This document shows, one piece after another, positions 1 through 7,215 of a stretch of 54,759 nt of DNA. Source of the stretch: Myxococcales bacterium (lineage in GTDB: Bacteria; Myxococcota; Myxococcia; Myxococcales; 40CM-4-68-19); the NCBI GenBank assembly GCA_020201435.1, contig JAIVGS010000001.1, positions 1 to 54,759 of the forward strand. The letters run 5' to 3'. The position numbers and the translations under genes were made by a program. The first letter of the stretch is position 1. Each line of letters begins with the position of its first letter. The notes under the pieces were generated by a model. That model made no database searches. It was not told the DNA's origin and saw only the letters and a list, made by a program, of their open reading frames with translations.

Positions 1-650
1 AGGAGCAGCCGGTCCACGGCGGAAAGCGCGCGGGGCATGTCGTTGCGCTCCTGGTAGACGGAGCGCAGGTTCTGCAGCATTCGCACCAGGATCTCGCGCG
101 GCCGGGCGGCGCGAAGGACGCGGGCGTCGAACTTCACCTGATCGCCGACCGCCGCCGCGAGACGGCGCTTGATCTCCTCGAGGCCGAGCAATTGACCGCG
201 GTGGAACGGGTCGACGACCAGCTCGCCGCCGTCGAGCTGCACCTTGCAGAGAAAATGTCCGGGAAATCCCACGCCCTCGACGCGCAGGCCGCAGCGGCGG
301 CCGACCTCCATGTAGACGATGCAGAGCGTGAGCGGAATGCCGGTCCGCCGGTCGAGGACCTCGTTCAGGAAGCTGTTGCGCGGGTCGTAATAGTCGTTGC
401 GGTTGCCGCTGTAGCCGAGCTCGTGGAAGAGATAGCTGTTGAGGCGCCCGACCTTGCGCTCCGGGCTTGCCCCCGACGGCAACCCGTCCTGCACGCCCTG
501 CGCGAGCCGGTCGAGCAGCCTCAGGTAGTGCCCTTCGTCGAGGTCCGGATACTCCTCGCGCGCGACCGCCAGCGACGCCCGGGCGAGGTCGATGGGGTCC
601 TGCGCCACGAAGCGCTGCAAGAGCCGCCGCGATGTATCCGCTCCATCCAT
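1..650 (-). CDS. SirB1-family transglutaminase-like protein (3' end cut by window edge)
   Basis: This gene is absent from the ORF track because it runs off the left edge without a stop. The first 216 residues are visible. The segment NSFLNEVLDRRTGIPLTL followed by YMEVGRRCGL and EGVGFPGHFL is typical of the SirB1/Transglut_core2 family, a transglutaminase-like fold often followed by TPRs; the segment ending in AVDRLL at the edge looks like the start of such a repeat region. The biochemical role of the family is not settled. The ATG at 650 follows directly after the TGA of the alcohol dehydrogenase gene (TGAATG), so the two are probably translationally coupled. Confidence 0.85.
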   Translation of the reverse strand, partial: MDGADTSRRLLQRFVAQDPIDLARASLAVAREEYPDLDEGHYLRLLDRLAQGVQDGLPSGASPERKVGRLNSYLFHELGYSGNRNDYYDPRNSFLNEVLDRRTGIPLTLCIVYMEVGRRCGLRVEGVGFPGHFLCKVQLDGGELVVDPFHRGQLLGLEEIKRRLAAAVGDQVKFDARVLRAARPREILVRMLQNLRSVYQERNDMPRALSAVDRLL

Positions 651-1799
651 TCAGAAGGCCTCGTTGATCAACCTCTCGAAATCGACTTCGGTCACAGGCC
701 GCGGGTTCGACTGGTGGCAGGCATCGGCCAGCGCTTTCTCGACCAGCTGCGGGATCATCTCGCGTTTCACCCCCGCTTGCGAGAGCTTGCGCGGCAGTCC
801 ACAGGCGACGCGGATGTCGTCGACGATCTCGGCGCACAGGTGCGCCCGCTCCGGGACGCTCATCTTCGGGTCCGCTCCGAGCGCGACCGCGGCTTCGGCG
901 AGCCGGGCCTCCGCGGCCATCCGGTTGAAGCTCACGACCGTCGGCAGCATCAGCGAATTCGCGAGGCCGTGGTGCGTGCCGGCGACCGGCGTGAGCGCAT
1001 GCGCGACCGAATGACAGGCCCCCAGGCCCTTCTGGAAGGCGATCGCGCCGAACGCCGAGCCGAGCAGCATCTGCTCGCGGGCTTCGAGGTCCTTGCCGTT
1101 CTGGACGGCCTTCTTCAGGTTCGCCGCGATGCGCTTGAGACCGTCGATGGCGATCGCGTCGGCGAGCGGGTGGTCACCTTTGGCTACATAGGCCTCCAGG
1201 TTGTGCGTCAGCGCGTCCATGCCGGTCGCCGCGGTGATGAACGGCGGCAGCCCGACGGTCAGCTCGGGATCGAGGATCGCGGCCCTGGCCATCAGGTGCG
1301 GAGAGAAGATGACCGTCTTGGTCCCGTCGATGACCAGCACCGTGCTGCGGCCGACTTCCGACCCGGTTCCCGCGGTCGTCGGCACCTGGATGATGGGTGG
1401 GACGTTCGGCGTGATGCGCGCGTCGCCGCCCTTGGCGTCGTCGTACTGCGCGAGCGGCGGCTGGTGGTTGACGAGCAGCGCGATCGCTTTCGCCATGTCG
1501 AGGGAGGCCCCGCCTCCGACGCCGAGGACGCTGTCGGCGTTCTGCGCCCGGTAGGCCTCGATGCCTTTGAGGGCATCCGCATCGGTCGGATTGGCCGCGA
1601 AATCGGTGAAGATCGGCGCCTTGATCCCCGCCTGCTCGAGCAGCGGTGCGACGAAGCGCAACAGCCCCGCCTGCAGGATGCCCTTGTCGGTCACCAGCAG
1701 GGGCCGCGAGGCGCCCACCCGCTTCAGCTCGTTTGGCAGCTCCTTGATCGCGCCGCGGCCGTAGACGATCCGCGTCGGAAAGCTCATTACGCTCGCCAT
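651..1799 (-). CDS. Iron-containing alcohol dehydrogenase
   Basis: A 382-residue protein of normal length for group III (Fe-dependent) alcohol dehydrogenases. It has the nucleotide-binding GVGGGASLDMAKA, the family signature PTTAGTGSEVG, and the metal-ligand region GMDALTHNLEAY and GACHSVAHAL followed by GTHHGLANS, supplying the expected Asp and three His ligands. It would interconvert an alcohol and an aldehyde with NAD(P). An AGGGAG Shine-Dalgarno sequence precedes ATG 1799, nine bases after the stop of the glutamine-synthetase-like gene, so it is the second gene of an operon. Next to a GS-like ligase, it could act on an amino-alcohol or amino-aldehyde; that substrate is inferred from context only. 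Confidence 0.93.
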   Translation of the reverse strand: MASVMSFPTRIVYGRGAIKELPNELKRVGASRPLLVTDKGILQAGLLRFVAPLLEQAGIKAPIFTDFAANPTDADALKGIEAYRAQNADSVLGVGGGASLDMAKAIALLVNHQPPLAQYDDAKGGDARITPNVPPIIQVPTTAGTGSEVGRSTVLVIDGTKTVIFSPHLMARAAILDPELTVGLPPFITAATGMDALTHNLEAYVAKGDHPLADAIAIDGLKRIAANLKKAVQNGKDLEAREQMLLGSAFGAIAFQKGLGACHSVAHALTPVAGTHHGLANSLMLPTVVSFNRMAAEARLAEAAVALGADPKMSVPERAHLCAEIVDDIRVACGLPRKLSQAGVKREMIPQLVEKALADACHQSNPRPVTEVDFERLINEAF

Positions 1800-1808
1800 G
1801 GTGTCTCC

Positions 1809-3164
1809 CTAGATGATCTCGAAATACCGCTCCAGCTCCCACCTCGTCACTGCGCTTTCGAACTGCCGGCACTCCCAGTCGCGGGTGCGCACGTAGTGGT
1901 CGACGAACTGCTCGCCGAGGATCTCGCGCGCTTCCCTCGAGGCCGCGAGCGCTTCGGTCGCAAGCCGCAGCGTCGACGGCAGCGGCCTGGCTTTCGCATC
2001 ATAACCGTTGCCGACCGTCTCGGCCGGGAGCGGCAGCTCGTTCTCGACGCCGTACAGGCCCGACGCGACGCTCGCCGCCATCGCGACGTAGGCGTTCATG
2101 TCGGCCGCGGCGAAGCGGTATTCGACGCGGGTCGAGCCGGGCGAGCCCGGGATCACCCGCAGCGCGGTGGTGCGGTTCTCCACCCCCCAGGTCGCCATCG
2201 TCGGGCTCCACGCGCCGCGGACCATCCGCTTGTACGAGTTGACCGTCGGGGCGATCAGCGCGGTCATCGCCGGCATCAGCGCCACCTGGCCGGCGACGTA
2301 GTGCGCCATCAGCTTGCTCATGCCCTTCATGCCGCGGCCGTCGTGGAAGAGCGGCTCGCCCTGCAGCGACCAGAGCGACTGGTGGAGGTGGCCCGAGCAG
2401 CCCGGGAGGTCCTTGTTCCACTTGGCCATGAAGCACGGCATCACGCCGTGGCGGGCGCAGATCTCCTTGGTCGCCGTCTTGAACAGCGCGGCCTTGTCGG
2501 CGGCGCGCAGGAGCGAGTCGTACTTCAGCGCCGCCTCGTACACCCCCGGGCCGGTCTCGGTGTGGAAGCCCTCGATCTCGATGTCGAACGCGTCGAGGCC
2601 GTCCTGCAGCGCATGGACGAGCGGCGCGTTCTCCGACGAGCGGAGCCACGAGTAGCCGAACATCCCCGGCGTCAAAGGTGTGAGGTTTGCATACCCCTTC
2701 TCGCGGACGGATTCCGGCGTCTCCTTGAACATGAAGAACTCGTATTCGCTGGAGCACTTGACGGCGAACCCGAGCGAGCGCGCCTTCTGGTCGACCTTCT
2801 GCAGAAGCTGCCGCGGCGAGACCGGGATCTCGAAATCGAGCAGGAACGCGGCGGTGGCCTCCTCCCACGGGATGCGCCGGTAGGTGGAGAGATCGACGGT
2901 CGCGTGCGCGTCCGGATACCCCGAGTGCCAGCCGGTGACGCTGGCGTTGTCGTAGAGCTGGTCGCCGCTGTCCCAGCCGAAGATCACGTCGCAGAAGCCG
3001 AGGCCGGACTCGGCGACGCCCCAGAACTTGTCGAGCGAGACGTACTTTCCGCGCAGCACGCCGTCGATGTCGAACCCGCCCAGCTTGACCTTGCGGATCC
3101 CGTTCTCCTTGAACTTCTCGCGCAGTTGCTCGATCTGCGCGGCCCGCGACTTGGGTGTGTCCAT
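1809..3164 (-). CDS. Glutamine synthetase-like gamma-glutamyl ligase
   Basis: A 451-residue GS-fold protein with the catalytic core motifs SSEYEFFMF, GCSGHLHQSLW and APTVNSYKRM and an arginine-rich active-site stretch (GVENRTTALRV). It differs clearly from the canonical GlnA encoded at 16106-17554: the N-terminus reads GFDIDGVLRGKYVSLDK, a form seen in the PuuA/GlnT-like ligases that attach glutamate to amines. No GlnA-type adenylylation segment is evident. First gene of a minus-strand operon with Fe-ADH and SirB1, and divergent from a class I amidotransferase 61 bases away. A gamma-glutamyl-amine synthetase role is likely, but the amine is unknown. Confidence 0.88.
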   Translation of the reverse strand: MDTPKSRAAQIEQLREKFKENGIRKVKLGGFDIDGVLRGKYVSLDKFWGVAESGLGFCDVIFGWDSGDQLYDNASVTGWHSGYPDAHATVDLSTYRRIPWEEATAAFLLDFEIPVSPRQLLQKVDQKARSLGFAVKCSSEYEFFMFKETPESVREKGYANLTPLTPGMFGYSWLRSSENAPLVHALQDGLDAFDIEIEGFHTETGPGVYEAALKYDSLLRAADKAALFKTATKEICARHGVMPCFMAKWNKDLPGCSGHLHQSLWSLQGEPLFHDGRGMKGMSKLMAHYVAGQVALMPAMTALIAPTVNSYKRMVRGAWSPTMATWGVENRTTALRVIPGSPGSTRVEYRFAAADMNAYVAMAASVASGLYGVENELPLPAETVGNGYDAKARPLPSTLRLATEALAASREAREILGEQFVDHYVRTRDWECRQFESAVTRWELERYFEII

Positions 3165-3213
3165 GGCCGAAGAGCGTCGGCGGGACGGCGCTGCGCGTCA
3201 AGCCCGCACGACT

Positions 3214-3219
3214 TAGAAT
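3214..3219 (+). promoter_or_regulatory. Putative -10 element of a leaderless promoter (amidotransferase)
   Basis: TAGAAT ends exactly six bases before ATG 3226, the spacing expected if transcription starts at or next to the start codon. No Shine-Dalgarno sequence is present. No clear -35 is visible. Confidence 0.4.
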
Positions 3220-3225
3220 GTGTGC

Positions 3226-3903
3226 ATGTCCGGCCTGCTGATCGTTCAGACGGGAACAACGCACCTGCACGGCGACTACCCGGCGTGGTTCGAGCGCGCG
3301 CTGGGCCGTTCGATGCCGGTCGTCCGCGCCCACCAGGGCGAGAAGCTCGAGTCCGGGCTCGCCCGCTTTCGGCCGAAGGGGATCATCGTCACCGGCTCGC
3401 CGTTGAGCGTGACGGAAAAAGTGCCGTGGATGCTGGAGCTTGGCGAGTCGCTCCTGCGCGTCGAGGTCCCTGTGCTCGGCGTCTGCTTCGGTCACCAGCT
3501 TCTCGCCCGGGTGGCGGGCGGCGGCGTGGTCCTGAATCCGCGCGGACGCGAGATCGGCACGGTTTCCGTCAAGCTGACGCCCGCGGGCCGAAAGGACCCT
3601 CTGTTTGCGTGGGCGACGTCGGACGAGATCGACGTCCAGGCGACCCACCTCGACGCCGTCGACCCGGTGCCGCCGGCGGCGACGATCCTCGCCTCCAACG
3701 AGAACAGCGCGGTGCAGGCTTTCCGCCTCTCGGAGACGATCGCCGGCGTCCAGTTCCATCCCGAGCTGTCCGCGGCGGCGATGAGAGACTTGATCATGTC
3801 GCGCAAGGAGAAGCTGCTCGCCGAAGGCCGCGATCCCTCGAAGATCGAGGTCCACGAAGTCGCCGCCGGCAAGATCCTGCGCGCATTCGCCGGAAGCCTC
3901 TAA
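3226..3903 (+). CDS. Class I glutamine amidotransferase (GMP synthase-type GATase domain)
   Basis: A stand-alone GATase of about 225 residues. The nucleophile elbow GVCFGHQLLA holds the catalytic Cys, and GVQFHPELS near the C-terminus gives the His and Glu of the triad. The GREIGTV segment matches COG0518-type domains. The ORF track begins at GTG 3220, but ATG 3226 is better because a TAGAAT -10 lies six bases upstream. It is divergent from the GS-like ligase, so it could hydrolyse a gamma-glutamyl intermediate in the manner of PuuD; a role as an unrelated amidotransferase is equally possible. It ends against an inverted repeat shared with the convergent methyltransferase gene. Confidence 0.88.
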   Translation: MSGLLIVQTGTTHLHGDYPAWFERALGRSMPVVRAHQGEKLESGLARFRPKGIIVTGSPLSVTEKVPWMLELGESLLRVEVPVLGVCFGHQLLARVAGGGVVLNPRGREIGTVSVKLTPAGRKDPLFAWATSDEIDVQATHLDAVDPVPPAATILASNENSAVQAFRLSETIAGVQFHPELSAAAMRDLIMSRKEKLLAEGRDPSKIEVHEVAAGKILRAFAGSL

Positions 3904-4022
3904 AAGCAAAAGCGCACCGCGAAGGCGCGAAGACGCGAAGTTTTGGGTTTTGCGCTCATTGGCGGTTGTGCTCCCAACCCAACCCCTTCGCGCCTTCGCG
4001 TCTTCGCGGTGCGCAGTTGTAG
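3904..4022. repeat. Long imperfect inverted repeat between convergent genes, copy 1
   Basis: The left arm GCGCACCGCGAAGGCGCGAA (from 3912) is nearly complementary to a right arm ending near 4014, about 29 bases per arm with only a few mismatches. Each arm is itself a tandem of short CGCGAAG units. The roughly 45-base loop has a second pairing (TTGGGTT/AACCCAA). It lies tail-to-tail between the amidotransferase and the methyltransferase and could act as a bidirectional terminator. Two relatives occur at 43768 and 51884. Confidence 0.85.
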
Positions 4023-4030
4023 TTAGCGGG

Positions 4031-5065
4031 TCACGGTCGAACTTCGTAGAGCACGTGAAATGAGAGCAATTCCATGTGGACGTCGGAAAAGCCGGCGGCG
4101 GTGCAGAGGTGGCGCATGCGGGATTCGGTGAGGCCGAAGGTGCCGAGGCCCTCGCCGCCTTGGGCGAGCGAGACGCTCATGCAGTAGAGGAGGCTGAAAC
4201 CCCAGCGGACGAGCGTCAGCGGGCCCGAGTTCGCGTCGGGATCTTCCTCGCTGCGGACCTCGAACGCGAGCCAGCGGCCGTGCGGCGAGAGCGCCTCGTG
4301 GATGGCGGAGGCGAGCTCGAGCGGACGGGCCGCGTCGTGGACGACGTCGAAGGTCAGCGCGAGGTCCATTCGCGGCAGGCCGGCGGAGGCGTCCCGCGCC
4401 TCGAAATGGACGCGATCGGAAAGGCCCGCTTCCGCCGCCTTTCGCTGCGCGGCCTCGACGTTGGGTGGGTGAACGTCGTACCCGACGAAGCGCGCGTTCG
4501 GAAAGGCTTTTGCGAGCGTGAAGATGGCGCGGCCGCGCCCGCAGCCGATGTCGGCGACGAGGCCGCCGCCCTGCAGCAGGCCCCGAACCGCCGGGACGCG
4601 CGGCAGCCACTCGGAGACGAGCTGCGTCTCATAGAGGCCGGCCATGTCGCGCTCCATTCCTTCCCACGCGTCGGGCGGGTAGGCGTCGGCGGGAATGCCC
4701 TTGCCGGTCACGAACGCCTCGCGCAGCCAGGGCATCGTCGCGATCATCCCGAGCAGCATCTGCAGCGTCCCGCCCATGAACACGCCGCCGCCTTCGTGGG
4801 CGAGCACTTCGGCCTGCGGCGGCGGCAGCTCGTACTTGCCGTCCCGATGGTCGACGTACCCGGCCGCTGCCATCGCGTGCAGCCACTCGCGGGCGTAGCG
4901 CGGATGGATCGATGTCCGTTGCGCGAGGTCCTCGGGCGAGGCCGGCCCTTTGGCGAGGGCGGAAAAGAGACCGAGGCGGTCGCCGATCCCGGCCAGCAGC
5001 GCGGCGACACCGCGGCCCGCGTCGGAGGCGAGCCTGAGCGCGAACTTGACCTCGGGCGAGGCCAT
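4031..5065 (-). CDS. SAM-dependent methyltransferase with N-terminal winged-helix domain
   Basis: A 344-residue protein. Residues about 20-90 form a winged-helix dimerisation-like region (PEDLAQRTSIHPRYAREWL), and a Rossmann methyltransferase domain follows with motif I VADIGCGRGRAIF, then FVGYDVH and a DLALTFDVVHDA acidic-loop region. The architecture is that of Rv2258c-like or plant-type O-methyltransferases acting on small molecules; the substrate cannot be read from sequence. ATG 5065 lies one base after the stop of the PilZ gene on the same strand, so SfsA, PilZ protein and methyltransferase probably form one transcription unit. The 3' end faces the inverted repeat. Confidence 0.85.
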   Translation of the reverse strand: MASPEVKFALRLASDAGRGVAALLAGIGDRLGLFSALAKGPASPEDLAQRTSIHPRYAREWLHAMAAAGYVDHRDGKYELPPPQAEVLAHEGGGVFMGGTLQMLLGMIATMPWLREAFVTGKGIPADAYPPDAWEGMERDMAGLYETQLVSEWLPRVPAVRGLLQGGGLVADIGCGRGRAIFTLAKAFPNARFVGYDVHPPNVEAAQRKAAEAGLSDRVHFEARDASAGLPRMDLALTFDVVHDAARPLELASAIHEALSPHGRWLAFEVRSEEDPDANSGPLTLVRWGFSLLYCMSVSLAQGGEGLGTFGLTESRMRHLCTAAGFSDVHMELLSFHVLYEVRP

Positions 5066-5066
5066 C

Positions 5067-5732
5067 TCAGGCGGGCTCGTTCAAGAGGTTTTCGATGCAG
5101 AGGTCGAGGCGGCGGCGGAACTCGTCGCTGCTGCCGACGAACTGCAGGCCGGCGCCCGGCGTGCGGCCGAGCCTGGCCGCCTGATCGGGCGTGAGGCTCT
5201 GGATCACCTCGGCGTCGGTCTTCGCCGGGACCATTCCGTCGGGCAACTCGAGGAGCAGCTCGACCACGTCGCGCAGCGGCGGCGGTTTGGCCGTGGCCAC
5301 GAAGATGCCGCCGCGGCTGATGTTTTCCGAGTAGGCGACGAGGAACTCGCGGGGCGATGCCCAGCCGACCTGGAGGCGCGTCTTGACGCGCGGGAACGCG
5401 CGTTTGACCGGGTTGCCGCCGCCGCCGCGATCGTTCAAGAGCGCGTCGAGCGCGGTGCGACTTGCTTCGTCCATCGAGTCGAAGCGCGCCCAGAAACCGG
5501 CTTCCTTCCCTTTGTCGCCCGGCATCACCCGCTCGGTGATGACGCCTTTCGCCTGCACCGGCTGCGGCGCGCCCGGCAGCGTCAGCGTGAGCGAGAGGAC
5601 CGAGCCCTCCTTGGGCGTGACGAAGCCGCGCACGAAGACGCCCTCGGCGTTGAGGCGGCTGCTGGTGGTCTGCATCGTCAGGCCGCCGCCGGAATAGCGG
5701 ACCGGTACGACGATCGGGAGCGTCTCGGCCAT
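5067..5732 (-). CDS. Tandem PilZ-domain protein (probable c-di-GMP receptor)
   Basis: The track ORF (596 aa) over-extends; the real start is ATG 5732, giving 221 residues. The C-terminal half carries a good PilZ signature, RAFPRVKTRL (RxxxR) and ENISRGGIFV (N/DxSxxG), so c-di-GMP binding is likely. The N-terminal half has the same layout (VPVRYSGGG then LNAEGVFV) but a degraded binding motif, making it a probable structural duplicate. No signal peptide or membrane segment. It sits five bases after sfsA. A GGDEF diguanylate cyclase is encoded about 1.5 kb away on the other strand, a possible but unproven functional partner. Confidence 0.82.
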   Translation of the reverse strand: MAETLPIVVPVRYSGGGLTMQTTSSRLNAEGVFVRGFVTPKEGSVLSLTLTLPGAPQPVQAKGVITERVMPGDKGKEAGFWARFDSMDEASRTALDALLNDRGGGGNPVKRAFPRVKTRLQVGWASPREFLVAYSENISRGGIFVATAKPPPLRDVVELLLELPDGMVPAKTDAEVIQSLTPDQAARLGRTPGAGLQFVGSSDEFRRRLDLCIENLLNEPA

Positions 5733-5737
5733 CGCGT

Positions 5738-6493
5738 TCACGATAGCACGGCGATCTCGCCCTCGACCTGCATACCCGCGGGGGAAGCGGCGCAGCGCAC
5801 GGCGGCGACCGTCACACCGGCTCGCACCGCCCGCCGCAGCGCCGCGGCGAAGATCGGATCGATCTCCTCGTCGGGCGCGACCGCCGAGACGTCGCCGCGC
5901 TGGGCGCAGAACACGATCGCGCAGCGCCGGCCCCGGCGGGCGAGGCTCGAGAGCAGCGCGAGGTGCCGCGCTCCGCGCTCGGTCGGCGCGTCCGGAAAGA
6001 GCGCGATCCCGTCCCGCTGCGCGCCGACGCTCTTCACTTCGCAGAGTATCCGGCCACCGGCTACCGGGTGGCGGCCACCGGCCAGAAGCAGATCGATGCG
6101 ACTGAACCCAACGACGACCTCCCGCTGCACGACCCGGAGGCCTGCCAGCGAGGGAAGCAGGGATCGACGAAGCGCTTCCTCGACGAGGCGTGGCGCACCC
6201 GCGGGATCGAGCGACACCCAGGTGCCATTCCCGGATCTTGCGAGAACGGCCGTGAATCGGGTCTTCCGAACCGGTGGCCGGTCGCCGGTGGCCGGCAGCC
6301 GGACAGCGACGACCGCGACCGTCCGTCCAGGCACGAGCAGATCGAGGCAGCGCCCGCGGTCGGGAACGTGCGCTTCGACGGTGCGGCGGCCGAGGCGACA
6401 GATGGCGAGGAACTTGTTGGGGCGCTCGATCAGGACGGCTTCGATCGCCTCTCCCGGCCAGCGATGCGGTATATCTGTTGCCGTGCTGCTCAA
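5738..6493 (-). CDS. sfsA: SfsA-family protein (sugar fermentation stimulation protein homologue)
   Basis: About 251 residues. Family features are PNKFLAICRL and AHVPDRGRCLDLLVPG at the N-terminus, SRIDLLL, ILCEVKSV and the ALFPDAPTERGARHL signature in the C-terminal nuclease-like half. SfsA proteins are regarded as DNA-binding or nuclease-fold proteins of uncertain role. The track start at 6655 is too far upstream; the first codon consistent with family length is TTG 6493, which overlaps the divergent creatininase-family gene by 11 bases, so the exact start is uncertain. Followed after five bases by the PilZ gene. Confidence 0.85.
   Translation of the reverse strand: MSSTATDIPHRWPGEAIEAVLIERPNKFLAICRLGRRTVEAHVPDRGRCLDLLVPGRTVAVVAVRLPATGDRPPVRKTRFTAVLARSGNGTWVSLDPAGAPRLVEEALRRSLLPSLAGLRVVQREVVVGFSRIDLLLAGGRHPVAGGRILCEVKSVGAQRDGIALFPDAPTERGARHLALLSSLARRGRRCAIVFCAQRGDVSAVAPDEEIDPIFAAALRRAVRAGVTVAAVRCAASPAGMQVEGEIAVLS
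6470..6475 (+). promoter_or_regulatory. Putative -10 element of a leaderless promoter (creatininase-family gene)
   Basis: TATATC ends seven bases before GTG 6483. It lies just upstream of the sfsA start on the other strand. No Shine-Dalgarno sequence is visible. Confidence 0.38.
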
Positions 6494-7211
6494 GCTGGCC
6501 CTCTGGCAGGACGTCCAAGAGTACCTCGAAAAGAGGACCGACGTGGCGATCCCCGTGGGCGGCACCGAGCAGCACGGGCCCTCGGGGCCGCTCGGCACCG
6601 ACCTGATCATCGCCGAGGAGCTCGCCAACGACCTCGGCGAGGAGCGCCACACCATGGTCGCGCCGGCGATCGCCTTCGGCGTCTCGCAGGTTCACGGGGC
6701 GTTCCCGGGGACCATCGCGCTCAAGCCGGCGACGCTGCTGGCGGTGGTCACCGACGCGGTCGAGAGCCTCTATCAGCAGGGATTCAGGCGCTTTTTGCTG
6801 GTCAATGCCCACCACGGCTCGAAGGCCACGCTGCAGGCGGCGTGCATGCAGGTGCACGCGTCACTGCCGGAATCGCGCTGCCTCTCGGTCCAGTGGTGGG
6901 ACCTGCCCGAGGTCCGCAGCGTCCTGATGGAGATGTTCGGCGCCCGCGAGGGGCACCACGCGACGCCGGGGGAGCTGTCGATCGTGCGCCGGTTCTATCC
7001 GCGGGCGGTGCTCGACCTGCCGCCGATGGACCGCTTCGAGCCGGTGCCGCAGCTGATCGCGTGGACCGCGCAGGACTTCCGCCAGCGGTATCCCGATGGC
7101 CGCGTCGGGTCCGATCCGTCGCTCTCGTCGGGCTCGGCCGGCGACCGGATCTTCGTCGCCGCGGGGCGCGGCCTCGTCGAAGTGCACCGCCGGCTCGTCG
7201 AAGACCCCTGA
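6483..7211 (+). CDS. Creatininase-family metal-dependent hydrolase
   Basis: 242 residues from GTG 6483. GGTEQHGPSGPLGTD places E29, H31 and D40 with exactly the spacing of the creatininase metal ligands, and LLVNAHHG and EGHHATPGELS match the later conserved blocks. The Glu that follows the second His in true creatininases is not obvious (AHHGSKA), so this is probably a related amidohydrolase, for example of the formamidase or mycofactocin-MftE-like subgroup, rather than creatininase. No mycofactocin genes are nearby. The diguanylate cyclase gene begins four bases after its stop, suggesting one operon. Confidence 0.85.
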   Translation: MLLKLALWQDVQEYLEKRTDVAIPVGGTEQHGPSGPLGTDLIIAEELANDLGEERHTMVAPAIAFGVSQVHGAFPGTIALKPATLLAVVTDAVESLYQQGFRRFLLVNAHHGSKATLQAACMQVHASLPESRCLSVQWWDLPEVRSVLMEMFGAREGHHATPGELSIVRRFYPRAVLDLPPMDRFEPVPQLIAWTAQDFRQRYPDGRVGSDPSLSSGSAGDRIFVAAGRGLVEVHRRLVEDP

Positions 7212-7215
7212 GAAC

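Noticed and set aside
192-4022. 1276-aa plus-strand ORF
   Set aside because: Antisense shadow of sirB1, Fe-ADH and GS-like genes; arginine-rich low-complexity translation with no domain.
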